From an uncultured Pseudomonadota bacterium (GTDB lineage: Bacteria > Pseudomonadota > Gammaproteobacteria > Methylococcales > Methylomonadaceae), in NCBI GenBank assembly GCA_903902945.1, contig CAIUWU010000214.1, forward strand, positions 1-16,409: a stretch of DNA of 16,409 bases, read 5' to 3'. The notes below the pieces were generated by a model. It saw only the letters and a list, made by a program, of their open reading frames with translations. It did not search any database and was not told where the DNA came from. The position numbers and the translations under genes were made by a program. This document shows positions 1-8,422 of the stretch, in pieces. The stretch's first letter is position 1, and every line of letters starts with the position of its first letter.

Positions 1-2708
1 CATCACTGGCGTTCGATACCATTTACGCTGAAGGTCAGCGTCGTTATGTTGAATCCTTGTCTGCCTACGCCCGACAGTTTTTATCGATGATGGAAAAACC
101 CGATGTCGATCATATCGAAGGCCTGTCGCCAGCGATTTCGATTGAGCAGAAATCCACTTCTCACAACCCTCGTTCTACTGTCGGCACCATTACCGAAATC
201 TACGACTATCTGCGTCTGCTTTATGCCAGAGTTGGCATTCCGCGCTGCCCGGAACACGATATTTCACTAGAAGCCCAGACGGTCAGCCAAATGGTCGACC
301 TAGTGCTGGCCCAACCGGAAGGTGAGCGCTGGATGCTGCTGGCGCCGGTGATCAATGACCGCAAAGGCGAGCATGTGCTGCTGCTGGAAGACCTGAAAGC
401 ACAAGGTTTTCTGCGCGCCCGCATCGATGGTGAAATCTACGAACTGGACGATCCACCGACACTGGACCTGAAAAAGAAACACACCATCGAAGTCATCGTC
501 GACCGCTTTAAAATCCGCGACGATATCGCCCTGCGTCTGGCCGAATCATTTGAAACCGCACTACGGCTGTCTAATGGCCTGGCGATTGCAGTAGCGATGG
601 ACAGCAATCAGCAGTTGCTGTTTTCGGAACGTTATGCCTGTCCGCATTGCGGCTATAGCCTGAGCGAACTGGAACCGCGTATCTTTTCTTTCAATAACCC
701 TAAAGGCGCCTGCCCCAGCTGTGATGGCCTAGGGGTTCGCCAGCATTTTGATCCGCAACTGGTGGTACATAATCCCGACATCAGTCTGGCGGGCGGTGCA
801 GTCCGTGGCTGGGATCGGCGCAACGCCTATTACTATCAAATGATTTGTGCGCTGGCTAAACATTACGACTTTGACCCGGAACAAGCGTTTGCCAGCATTC
901 CGAAACCGATCCAGGCCATTATTCTTTACGGCAGCGGTAGCGAAGTGATCGAGTTTCAGTTCCAGATGGGCCAAGGCAAACCCAAAATCAGCCGTCATGC
1001 CTTTGAAGGCATTATTCCCAACATGGAACGCCGCTATCACGAAAGTGATTCGCAAATGGTGCGCGACGAACTAGCCAAATATCTGGCGCAGCAAGTCTGC
1101 AGCAGCTGCGACGGCGCCCGGCTGAATCTGGCTGCCCGCCATGTGTTTGTCGCCAACCAGCCCTTGCATCAGCTGACCCGACTGCCAATCAAACAGGCGC
1201 TGAAGTTTTTTAGCGAACTGCAGATTCCCGGCCATCGTGGCGAAATCGCTGCCAAAATCAATAAAGAAATTCAGGAGCGCCTGGAGTTTCTGGTGAATGT
1301 CGGCCTCGATTATCTGACGCTGGACCGTAGTGCCGACACCCTGTCCGGCGGAGAAGCTCAGCGAATCCGGCTTGCCAGCCAGATCGGTGCTGGTCTGGTC
1401 GGGGTGATGTATGTACTCGATGAACCCTCGATCGGCCTGCATCAGCGCGATAACCAGCGTTTACTGAACACCCTATTCCGACTGCGCGATCTGGGCAATA
1501 CCGTGATCGTGGTCGAGCACGACGAAGATGCCATCCGTGCTGCGGACTTCATTGTCGATATCGGACCCGGTGCCGGTGTGCACGGTGGTCAGGTGGTGGC
1601 GCAAGGCAGCCCCGCGCAAATCCTCAGCAACCCCGAATCGCTGACCGGCCAATATCTCTCGGGCACCCAGCGCATTGAAATCCCCGACAAAATCACCGCG
1701 CCCGACCCGGAAAAACAAATCGTGATCCGTAATGCACAAGGCAATAATCTGAAAAACGTCGATGTGCGCTTTCCAGTCGGTTTGCTAACCTGCGTCACCG
1801 GCGTTTCCGGTTCGGGCAAATCGACGCTGATCAATGACACGCTACACAATCATGCAGCGCGGCTGATTAATGGCGCCAGCTGTATTCCGGCAGCTTGTGA
1901 CGGCATCGAAGGTCTGGAGTTGTTCGACAAGGTGGTTGACATCGACCAGAGTCCGATAGGCCGCACACCACGCTCGAATCCCGCCACTTATACCGGCATT
2001 TTCACACCGGTGCGTGAACTGTTTGCCGCCACGCCGGAAGCCCGTTCCCGCGGTTATACGCCGGGCCGCTTCAGCTTTAACGTTAAAGGGGGCCGCTGTG
2101 AAGCCTGTTCCGGCGACGGCGTCATTAAGGTGGAAATGCACTTTCTGGCTGATATTTTTGTGCCTTGCGATATTTGTCAGGGCAAACGCTATAACCGGGA
2201 AACCCTGGAAATCCGCTATAAGGGCAAAACCATTCATGAAGTGCTGTCAATGACAGTCGAAGATGCGGCCCAGTTTTTTGCCGCTGTACCGATGCTGGCC
2301 CGCAAACTGCAGACATTGATTGATGTGGGTCTGAGCTATATCACGCTGGGCCAGAATGCCGTGACCTTATCCGGTGGTGAAGCACAACGGGTCAAACTGG
2401 CCAAAGAACTGTCCAAGCGCGATACCGGTTCTACCTTATATATTCTCGATGAACCTACCACAGGCCTGCATTTCCATGACATCAAGCATCTGCTGACCGT
2501 TCTGCATACGCTACGAGATCATGGCAATACGGTAATCATCATCGAACATAATCTGGATGTGATTAAAACTGCCGACTGGATTGTTGATATGGGGCCGGAA
2601 GGCGGCAGTGGCGGCGGCACACTGGTGGCTGAGGGTACGCCGCGCGAAGTTGCCCAAAATCCCGCCTCTCATACCGGCGTGTATCTGCAACGATTTTTTA
2701 CCGACTGA
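1..2708 (+). CDS. uvrA: UvrABC excinuclease subunit A (5' end outside window)
   Basis: UvrA is the DNA damage-recognition ATPase of nucleotide excision repair; it works in the cytoplasm as a dimer and loads UvrB on lesions. The frame is open from base 3 at the left edge and reads SLAFDTIYAEGQRRYVESL, a typical internal UvrA segment, so the TTG at 57 is not the start. About 901 residues are visible of a family length near 940; the start and the first Walker A loop lie outside. Visible in order: the first zinc site (CPHC...CPSC, about 639-725), ABC signature LSGGEAQRI (about 1341-1367) with Walker B LDEPSIGLH, the second Walker A GVSGSGKST (about 1801-1827), the second zinc module (CEAC...CDIC, about 2097-2180), and the second signature LSGGEAQRV with LDEPTTGLH (about 2368-2470). 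No frameshift is seen. It ends with TGA at 2706-2708 and converges on the PepSY gene. Confidence 0.97.
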   Translation, partial: SLAFDTIYAEGQRRYVESLSAYARQFLSMMEKPDVDHIEGLSPAISIEQKSTSHNPRSTVGTITEIYDYLRLLYARVGIPRCPEHDISLEAQTVSQMVDLVLAQPEGERWMLLAPVINDRKGEHVLLLEDLKAQGFLRARIDGEIYELDDPPTLDLKKKHTIEVIVDRFKIRDDIALRLAESFETALRLSNGLAIAVAMDSNQQLLFSERYACPHCGYSLSELEPRIFSFNNPKGACPSCDGLGVRQHFDPQLVVHNPDISLAGGAVRGWDRRNAYYYQMICALAKHYDFDPEQAFASIPKPIQAIILYGSGSEVIEFQFQMGQGKPKISRHAFEGIIPNMERRYHESDSQMVRDELAKYLAQQVCSSCDGARLNLAARHVFVANQPLHQLTRLPIKQALKFFSELQIPGHRGEIAAKINKEIQERLEFLVNVGLDYLTLDRSADTLSGGEAQRIRLASQIGAGLVGVMYVLDEPSIGLHQRDNQRLLNTLFRLRDLGNTVIVVEHDEDAIRAADFIVDIGPGAGVHGGQVVAQGSPAQILSNPESLTGQYLSGTQRIEIPDKITAPDPEKQIVIRNAQGNNLKNVDVRFPVGLLTCVTGVSGSGKSTLINDTLHNHAARLINGASCIPAACDGIEGLELFDKVVDIDQSPIGRTPRSNPATYTGIFTPVRELFAATPEARSRGYTPGRFSFNVKGGRCEACSGDGVIKVEMHFLADIFVPCDICQGKRYNRETLEIRYKGKTIHEVLSMTVEDAAQFFAAVPMLARKLQTLIDVGLSYITLGQNAVTLSGGEAQRVKLAKELSKRDTGSTLYILDEPTTGLHFHDIKHLLTVLHTLRDHGNTVIIIEHNLDVIKTADWIVDMGPEGGSGGGTLVAEGTPREVAQNPASHTGVYLQRFFTD

Positions 2709-2717
2709 AACTGGGCC

Positions 2718-2743
2718 GGCAGCAGCGATTTTCAGCTGCTGCC
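2718..2743. terminator. Perfect hairpin between convergent uvrA and PepSY genes
   Basis: GGCAGCAGC (2718-2726) and GCTGCTGCC (2735-2743) form a perfect 9-bp GC-rich stem around an 8-nt loop in the 44-nt convergent gap. There is no T-tract on either side, so it is not a canonical intrinsic terminator. It could be a bidirectional 3'-end or RNA-stabilising structure, or assist Rho-dependent termination. The structure is seen directly; the role is inferred. Confidence 0.45.
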
Positions 2744-2752
2744 AGCGCTGCC

Positions 2753-3454
2753 TTATCCGAGAATCGCTTGACTGGCAAATATAACCAGCAGCCCGAGACA
2801 GCTGGATATCAGTCCTAACGCCAGTAGCCGGCTGCCATGCAAGCCGGTCCATAACAGCAAACCGGTAATACTGAGCACTATCAGGCCACCGGCCAAAGTA
2901 TCCACCAGCAACACCCAGGCGATATTCATGCCACTGCCTTTGTGCAGATTATTGAGCATGGCAAACAGATTGGCTTCGCTCTGTTTTACTGCCACGAAAG
3001 CATTACCCTGCCAGTATTCAGCCTGCAACAAGCGTTTAGGATTACGAACGGTAATTTGCCACAAGGCCGGCTGCTGAATGGCGGTCTGATTCCAGATCAC
3101 GGTTTTGGGCGGTTCTCGGCGGATTTTGGCGCGTGAGATATCAATGGCTAACTGCTCGCCCAGCCAGACCACCATCGCCTCGGCATCTGCCGGACGCGGT
3201 TCGGGCAGAGTAAGCTGGAACTCGTGTTGTTCGGTTTTGGCGGCCGGAATTTTCATCAGTTCACGATGATTCAGCAAAATCCCGCTGAAACCAAACAGCA
3301 AACCCAGCGTAGCGCCCCATAACCCGATCCAGGCATGAGTACGCCTCAGCCACTTCAAAAAATTGCCGCGCGACCAAGCGTGAGGCAAGAACAAATAACC
3401 GGTGGCTTTTTTGGCTGCAGGACGCGGGTTAGCAAGCTGATCGGGGCTAGTCAT
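2753..3454 (-). CDS. PepSY-type transmembrane protein beside the siderophore receptor
   Basis: A 233-aa inner-membrane protein of the PepSY-associated TM type, a group often found next to TonB-dependent siderophore receptors and suspected in ferric-siderophore reduction or iron release. Its own reaction is not known. There is a cytoplasmic basic N-terminus (about 1-40), TM1 about 41-61, a periplasmic domain of about 115 residues, and TM2 about 177-202 and TM3 about 208-232. Histidines sit at the membrane borders: H40 (RTHAW) and H63 (LLNH) flank TM1 and H171 (LHKGSG) precedes TM2, a plausible but unproven heme or metal arrangement. An SD-like AAGGAG overlaps the TAA stop of the receptor gene, 11 nt before the ATG, so the two genes are almost certainly co-transcribed and the Fur-type control of the receptor should extend here. 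The family call rests on the TM pattern and context. Confidence 0.8.
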   Translation of the reverse strand: MTSPDQLANPRPAAKKATGYLFLPHAWSRGNFLKWLRRTHAWIGLWGATLGLLFGFSGILLNHRELMKIPAAKTEQHEFQLTLPEPRPADAEAMVVWLGEQLAIDISRAKIRREPPKTVIWNQTAIQQPALWQITVRNPKRLLQAEYWQGNAFVAVKQSEANLFAMLNNLHKGSGMNIAWVLLVDTLAGGLIVLSITGLLLWTGLHGSRLLALGLISSCLGLLVIFASQAILG

Positions 3455-3470
3455 AGCGGTATTTCTCTCC

Positions 3471-5681
3471 TTAAAATTTCATGGTAATCCCTGCAATCGC
3501 CGCTATCGGTGAACCGGGGGTGATATTGGTATTACTGTTGGCCGATGCGTAGTAGCGTTTATCCAGCAGGTTTTCAATATTAACCTGCAACTGTATGGTT
3601 TTGCTGATTTTGTAATACACCGCCGCATCGAAACGTAAGAATCCCGGCAATGTCACCGTATTATCAACCGCAGCATACATTTTGCTGCGGTAAACCGAAC
3701 CCAATCCGACCCCCCATTGCGAGTTAATGTCATAGCGGTTCCACAATGAAAAGCTATGCTCGGGCACCTGAGCCAGGGTTGCTCCGGGAGCAGCGGTGAT
3801 GGTGCCAAAAATGACCGGTTTACTAATCTCGCCATTCTGGTAGGCATAACCGCCAATCAGACGCCAGTTGTCGGTCAGATTACCGCTGAAGCCCCATTCG
3901 ATGCCGCGTGTCCGCTGGCCATCGACCAAATACGACTGGGCCGGATTATTGGGATCGGTAGCCAGCGCGTTGAGCCGATCAAGTTGGAAAAAGGCCAGCG
4001 TAGTCGATAAATCAGGGCGAATATCCCATTTGGCACCCAGTTCATAATTCTTGAATTGCTCAGGTTTCAAGGCCTGAGTGCTCAGGCTTAAAGAACCGAG
4101 CTGCTCGCCAGCCCTGGGCACATACGCAATACTGTAATTAGCATATAAGGCAAAGTTATCGGCAAACGGCTTGAACACCAGGCCGGCGCGGGGCGACAGC
4201 AAATTATCATGGGTTTGCAGATTCTGCTGATTGCGGTTATTGAGAAAGTCCATCTCAAACCGGTCATAACGCACACCCAAAATCGCCTGCCAGTGGCGAT
4301 TGAATTCCAGCTGATCCTGGACATAACCAGCAAAAGTGGTTGCCACGCCCTGGTTGTCGGCATCGGTGGCACTTTGTTTAAACAAGACGTTACCGCTGTA
4401 AATAGGATCAGCCAGACTGACATTGACCGCCGTTGCATTCGGGCCAATCTCGGTAAAGTAACCGGTATTGCGAAAGTTGTCGGTGCGTTGACGGGCAATT
4501 TCAGCACCGGTCAGAATTTTATGGGTCCAACCTAGCGTGGTCAGATTAAACATAAAATCGGTCTGATTAATAAAATTCTCACGCTGGGTGGCGTTGTTAT
4601 AGGCAGCGATTGCAACCTGAGAACCGTCAGCGCTGACCGCACCCGGATAAATGTTTTGATAAAACTTGTCGTAATGGGCATAACGGCTGCGGTTACGCAA
4701 ACTGACACCTTGCCCGAAATCATGTTCCAGCTGCAGATTGAAAGCATCCACTTTGGCCGAGGTCGGACTGCGGTTGGGATCGCCGAAAAAAGTGGCAATA
4801 TCCACGGCAACCGGTCGGCCCTGATAAGAGGAAACGCCGCGATCTGCCACACGATTATCTTCGTAATGCTCGTAACTCCAGATCACTTTATTGCGATTAT
4901 CCGGTTGCCAGGTCATGGTCGGATTGATGCCCCAGCGCCCGGAATCAAAGCCTTCGCGGAAGCTACGCGCACTTTCCCATAAACTGTTGATCCGAAATGC
5001 CAGCTGATCATTGATCGCCTGATCGAAATCGCCAGTCAGCCGGTATTTATCAAACGAACCCAGCTGAAAAGTGGCCTCACGCTGGTTTTTCCAGTCAGCC
5101 TGTTTAGTGGCCCGGTTAATCAGACCACCGGAGCCGCCGCGCCCAAATACCATGGCATTCGGACCTTTCAGCACATCCACCCGATCAATGTTGTACATGT
5201 CGCGGTAATACTGCACATCATCGCGAATGCCGTCGACATACATATCAGAAGTGGAACTGTTACCGCGAAAAATCGGCGTATCACGATTCCCCTCGCCTTG
5301 CGCCATGCCGACACCGGGCACATAGCGTATGGTGTCGGCAATGCTTTGCATGTTCTGATCTTTAATCAGCTCTGGCGTAATCACAGTCAGCGACTGTGGC
5401 AGATCGATCAGTGCCGTGTCGGTCTTTACAGCAGTGGTGTTACTTTTGGCCTGATAGCCTTTGACTGTATCAGGCAGACGTTCGCGGCTGGCGGTCACAT
5501 TGATATCTTCCAGCTGTGAGTCAACATTGTCATCACTGCTGCCTGGCGTAGCCGAATAAGCCGGATGTAACAAAGTCAATAAAACAATCGAGCCAAACAC
5601 ACTCGAAAACCCGGCCGGCTTGGATTGTTGACCACAAACATCCGTCTTGATTTCTGTAGATGGTTTTTTATTTAAAAACAT
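3471..5681 (-). CDS. TonB-dependent catecholate-type siderophore receptor (Fiu-like)
   Basis: Outer-membrane gated beta-barrel that imports ferric siderophore using TonB/ExbBD energy. From the ATG at 5681 it has 736 residues: a signal peptide (about 1-44, basic/polar stretch then SIVLLTLL), a TonB-box-like segment EDINVTAS, a plug domain (LPQSLTVITPELI, FRGN, YVDGIRDD, DVLKGPNAMVFGRGGSGGLIN) and a 22-strand-type barrel ending in a C-terminal Phe (ITMKF). The plug resembles the Fiu/catecholate group; the exact ligand cannot be read from sequence. An earlier in-frame ATG (5717) would add 12 residues, but it lies about 5 nt from the predicted transcription start, whereas 5681 has AAAGG with 7-nt spacing to the ATG. 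I therefore choose 5681. A Fur-like operator overlaps the promoter just upstream. The PepSY gene follows 16 nt downstream as a likely operon partner. Confidence 0.95.
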   Translation of the reverse strand: MFLNKKPSTEIKTDVCGQQSKPAGFSSVFGSIVLLTLLHPAYSATPGSSDDNVDSQLEDINVTASRERLPDTVKGYQAKSNTTAVKTDTALIDLPQSLTVITPELIKDQNMQSIADTIRYVPGVGMAQGEGNRDTPIFRGNSSTSDMYVDGIRDDVQYYRDMYNIDRVDVLKGPNAMVFGRGGSGGLINRATKQADWKNQREATFQLGSFDKYRLTGDFDQAINDQLAFRINSLWESARSFREGFDSGRWGINPTMTWQPDNRNKVIWSYEHYEDNRVADRGVSSYQGRPVAVDIATFFGDPNRSPTSAKVDAFNLQLEHDFGQGVSLRNRSRYAHYDKFYQNIYPGAVSADGSQVAIAAYNNATQRENFINQTDFMFNLTTLGWTHKILTGAEIARQRTDNFRNTGYFTEIGPNATAVNVSLADPIYSGNVLFKQSATDADNQGVATTFAGYVQDQLEFNRHWQAILGVRYDRFEMDFLNNRNQQNLQTHDNLLSPRAGLVFKPFADNFALYANYSIAYVPRAGEQLGSLSLSTQALKPEQFKNYELGAKWDIRPDLSTTLAFFQLDRLNALATDPNNPAQSYLVDGQRTRGIEWGFSGNLTDNWRLIGGYAYQNGEISKPVIFGTITAAPGATLAQVPEHSFSLWNRYDINSQWGVGLGSVYRSKMYAAVDNTVTLPGFLRFDAAVYYKISKTIQLQVNIENLLDKRYYASANSNTNITPGSPIAAIAGITMKF

Positions 5682-5728
5682 AGCTTGACCTTTATCGATA
5701 CAACAAGAAACATTCATTTTTCACTCAA

Positions 5729-5757
5729 ATGATAATGATTCTTATTTGATAGGTAAA
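5729..5757 (-). promoter_or_regulatory. Sigma70-type promoter of the siderophore receptor
   Basis: Read on the minus strand, TTTACC (complement of 5752-5757) is separated by exactly 17 nt from TATCAT (complement of 5729-5734), matching the -35 and -10 hexamers at 4/6 and 5/6. The transcription start should fall near 5722, giving a leader of about 40 nt to the ATG at 5681. The -10 box lies inside the Fur-like operator, the classic arrangement for iron repression. The hexamers are seen; promoter activity is inferred. Confidence 0.6.
5730..5744. promoter_or_regulatory. Fur box over the -10 of the siderophore receptor gene
   Basis: TGATAAT-G-ATTCTTA matches the 7-1-7 Fur consensus (TGATAAT-N-ATTATCA) in 12 of 14 arm positions. 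Against the 19-bp form, the stretch from 5731 starts with a perfect GATAATGAT. It overlaps the predicted -10, so Fur-Fe2+ binding would block transcription when iron is replete. The target gene being a siderophore receptor supports the call strongly. Confidence 0.8.
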
Positions 5758-5794
5758 GTGTCGATCTGTTTTTACTTATCTTTTCATTATTTCT

Positions 5795-7033
5795 TTATTT
5801 GTCGCTTGTCCAGCGCTGCACAACCAGACTAGCCACCATATCGCCTTCGACGTTGACCATGGTCCTTACCGTATCCAGCAATCTATCAACCGGCAACAAA
5901 ATAGCGATAGCCTCAGTTGGTAAGCCGACAGCCTGCAATACCATCACCATGGTTACCATCCCGGCACTGGGAATCCCGGGAGCACCAATCGCAGCCACCA
6001 GACTGGTAAAACAAACAATCAGCTGCTGTCCCAAATCCAGTTCGATACCGGTTAAATTAGCGACGAACAACGCCGCAGCGGCTTCATAAAGCGCAGAGCC
6101 ATCCATATTAATCGTCGCGCCCAGAGGAATCACAAAACCGGCGATTTCCGGTTTGACGTGCAAATGCTGCTCCATACAGCGCAAGGTAACCGGCAAGGTT
6201 GCCGAGCTGGAACTGGTTGCCAGCGCGGTCACCAGCGCCTGACGAGCACCCGCAAAAAAACGTCGGGGAGTAACGCCGGTTAACAGCCACAATAACAACG
6301 GCAACACCAGCAAACCGTGAATTAATGTGGTGGCAATGATAATCACCACAAACTTGGTAAGACTAGCTAACACCAGCATATCCTGAGTGGCCAGCAACTG
6401 AGCCAACAGCGCCAGAATACCGTATGGCGCCAGCTTCATGATCCAGCCCAGCAAACTCAGCAGCACTTCCATGCTTTCCTGCAATAACAACAAAATATTG
6501 CGGTAGCGCTCGCCGCCAGCCACCAACGCCGCGCCCAGTAATAAGGCAAACACCACGATTGCCAGCAGATTGCCCTGTGCCAGCGCCGCAAACGGATTGA
6601 CAAACAGGCCGGCAATAAACGCCGCCGCAAATTCACCCAGGGTCATGGTTTTGGCAGGTATTGCCGGACTGGCCTGCCGCAACAGTTCCAGCGTCTGACC
6701 TTTACCCGGTGCAAACAAATTGGCTGCCAGCAGACCCTGCATGATCGCCAGCATCATCGACACCACGAAAAACATCAGCGTCAGCTTCCAGACCCGGTGC
6801 AACTGGCTATGCAAACGTAAATTGGCAACACCGGTGACAATCGAAGTAAACACCAACGGCACCAACAGCATTTTCAGCAAATTGATAAATACCGAACTGA
6901 TTATCTGGCATAAATACAGCCCTTTTACCGTCCATACCGATTCCGATCCCAGACTGACAAATAAGCCACCCAAACCGATACCCAATAAACTACCTGCTAA
7001 AATCTGACTATTTAATGACATGCGTAAACTCAC
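5795..7033 (-). CDS. Dicarboxylate/amino acid:cation symporter (DAACS family, GltP/DctA-like)
   Basis: A 412-aa inner-membrane secondary transporter that couples uptake of acidic amino acids or C4-dicarboxylates to Na+ or H+. Family hallmarks are visible: the first re-entrant hairpin serine motif TSSSSATLPVT, the TM7 motif GATINMDGSALYE, the second hairpin AAIGAPGIPSAG, and the TM8 motif DRLLDTVRTMVNVEGD. D383, D387, R390, N394 and D398 correspond to the GltPh cation- and substrate-binding residues D390, D394, R397, N401 and D405. The retained arginine favours an acidic substrate such as aspartate, glutamate or a dicarboxylate; the exact one is unknown. The start is GTG at 7031-7033, supported by GGGAG 7 nt upstream. 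The ATG at 7021 is too far from that SD (19 nt). It is divergent from ychJ and not obviously linked to the iron genes downstream. Confidence 0.93.
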   Translation of the reverse strand: MSLRMSLNSQILAGSLLGIGLGGLFVSLGSESVWTVKGLYLCQIISSVFINLLKMLLVPLVFTSIVTGVANLRLHSQLHRVWKLTLMFFVVSMMLAIMQGLLAANLFAPGKGQTLELLRQASPAIPAKTMTLGEFAAAFIAGLFVNPFAALAQGNLLAIVVFALLLGAALVAGGERYRNILLLLQESMEVLLSLLGWIMKLAPYGILALLAQLLATQDMLVLASLTKFVVIIIATTLIHGLLVLPLLLWLLTGVTPRRFFAGARQALVTALATSSSSATLPVTLRCMEQHLHVKPEIAGFVIPLGATINMDGSALYEAAAALFVANLTGIELDLGQQLIVCFTSLVAAIGAPGIPSAGMVTMVMVLQAVGLPTEAIAILLPVDRLLDTVRTMVNVEGDMVASLVVQRWTSDK

Positions 7034-7097
7034 TGATTCACTCCCTTGCCAATCAAACCGCCCAGCTTAAGCGGTAAAAGTTCTGTAAAATTAAACA

Positions 7098-7592
7098 ATG
7101 ACTATTCCAAATCTATCCGATTGCAACTGCCTGTGCGGCAGCGGCCTCGACTATAACAATTGTTGTGGCGCTTTTCATAGCGGCGAACAGTCGCCCGTTA
7201 CAGCCGAAGCCTTGATGCGTTCGCGTTTCACCGCGTATGCGCTACGTAATAGCGATTACCTGCTGTCGACCTGGGACAGCAGCAAACGCCCGACAACCAT
7301 TGATTTTTCAAAAGAAACTGCCGAATGGCAAAGCCTGAGCATTGTCTCCACCAAAAAAGGTGGACGTAATGACAGCAAAGGCGTGGTCGAATTCAAAGCC
7401 TTTTACAGTCAGGACGATAACGATTACTTCATGCACGAAATCAGCCGTTTCATCAAAAGCGGATCGCGCTGGCTGTATCTGGATGGCGTTGTCAAGGCAG
7501 TCGGCCAAGTCGGACTTACCCGCCATAGCGGCAAAAACGCCCTTTGCAGTTGCGGCAGCGGTAAAAAATTCAAACGTTGCTGCGGGAGTTAG
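7098..7592 (+). CDS. ychJ: YchJ family protein with two SEC-C metal-binding motifs
   Basis: A 164-aa YchJ (UPF0225) protein; E. coli YchJ is about 152 aa. It carries a cysteine-rich SEC-C motif at each end (CLCGSG...CCG at about 10-23 and CSCGSGKKFKRCC at the C-terminus, probable zinc ligands) around an NTF2-like alpha/beta middle domain (about 35-140). The molecular function of the family is unknown; in SecA the SEC-C motif binds zinc and SecB, but that role should not be carried over. The ATG at 7098 places the first motif close to the N-terminus as in homologues. No convincing Shine-Dalgarno precedes it. folP starts 2 nt after its stop, so the two are surely co-transcribed. Confidence 0.93.
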   Translation: MTIPNLSDCNCLCGSGLDYNNCCGAFHSGEQSPVTAEALMRSRFTAYALRNSDYLLSTWDSSKRPTTIDFSKETAEWQSLSIVSTKKGGRNDSKGVVEFKAFYSQDDNDYFMHEISRFIKSGSRWLYLDGVVKAVGQVGLTRHSGKNALCSCGSGKKFKRCCGS

Positions 7593-7594
7593 AA

Positions 7595-8422
7595 ATGTCA
7601 GTTTTACACAGTACACGTCCGCTGATGATGGGGATTCTCAATGTCACCCCGGACAGTTTCTCTGACGGCGGTTTATTCAGCAACACCGAAGACGCCGTGT
7701 ATCAGGCCGGCAAGCTGATAGCAGAAGGCGCCGATATTCTCGACATCGGCGGCGAATCAACCCGGCCGGGCTCCGATCCGGTCAGTGCCGAACAACAAAT
7801 ACAACGCGTTGTACCGGTGATTAGCGCTATCCGCCAGTGCCACCCTACCATCGCAATCAGTATCGATACCACTCTAAGCCAGGTAGCCGAAGCGGCTCTC
7901 GATGCCGGGGCCACTATCATCAATGATGTCTCCGGCGGCGTCGCTGATCCGGCCATTCTGACGCTAGCAGCCCGCCGGCAAGTGCCTATTATCCTGATGC
8001 ACATGCAAGGTACACCCAAAACCATGCAGGACGATCCGCATTATGCGGATGTGGTCACAGAAGTCATCACAGCGCTGCAACAACGCATCGCAGCAGCGCT
8101 GGCCTCCGGAGTAAAGCCAGACCAAATTGCAATCGATCCCGGTATCGGTTTTGGTAAACGCAAACAAGATAATCTGGATTTGCTGGCCCATCTTCAGCAA
8201 CTGCTGGCGCTGGGCTATCCGGTGTTGCTGGGCACCAGTCGCAAACGCTTCATGGGTAGTATCTGCAATGTCAGTAATCCGCAGGAACTGGTGACCGCAA
8301 CCGCGGTGACCACGGCACTGGGGGTTATGGCGGGTGTCCGGCTGTTCCGGGTTCATGATGTATTGGCCAACCGCCAGGCTGCGGATGTCGCTTGGGCGAT
8401 TCAGCAGGCACAACGGCATTGA
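7595..8422 (+). CDS. folP: Dihydropteroate synthase
   Basis: FolP condenses 6-hydroxymethyl-7,8-dihydropterin pyrophosphate with p-aminobenzoate to give 7,8-dihydropteroate in folate synthesis; it is the sulfonamide target. The 275-aa TIM-barrel shows the family motifs in order: MGILNVTPDSFSDGG (pyrophosphate and loop 1), DIGGESTRPG (loop 2), SIDTT, INDVSGG, ILMHMQGTPKTMQ, DPGIGFGK, LLGTSRKRFMG and a C-terminal RVHDV. The ATG at 7595 is preferred over a possible upstream start at 7577 because GGGAG lies 6 nt before it and it clears the ychJ stop by 2 nt; the protein also then begins close to the first strand. It is not beside ftsH or glmM, its frequent gammaproteobacterial neighbours. The stop overlaps the start of the next gene. 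Confidence 0.97.
   Translation: MSVLHSTRPLMMGILNVTPDSFSDGGLFSNTEDAVYQAGKLIAEGADILDIGGESTRPGSDPVSAEQQIQRVVPVISAIRQCHPTIAISIDTTLSQVAEAALDAGATIINDVSGGVADPAILTLAARRQVPIILMHMQGTPKTMQDDPHYADVVTEVITALQQRIAAALASGVKPDQIAIDPGIGFGKRKQDNLDLLAHLQQLLALGYPVLLGTSRKRFMGSICNVSNPQELVTATAVTTALGVMAGVRLFRVHDVLANRQAADVAWAIQQAQRH

Noticed and set aside
57..59. TTG as a possible uvrA start
   Set aside because: The frame is open upstream to the left edge and encodes conserved internal UvrA residues, so the gene is simply cut by the window.
5681..5717. Upstream ATG (5717) of the siderophore receptor
   Set aside because: It has a weaker SD (GAGTG), leaves almost no leader from the predicted promoter, and adds polar residues before the signal peptide; 5681 fits better, though 5717 is not impossible.
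7046..7097. Promoter, or leaderless transcript, for ychJ (TAAAAT at 7086-7091)
   Set aside because: No -35 lies at the right distance and the hexamer is only 6 nt from the ATG; the evidence is too thin to annotate.
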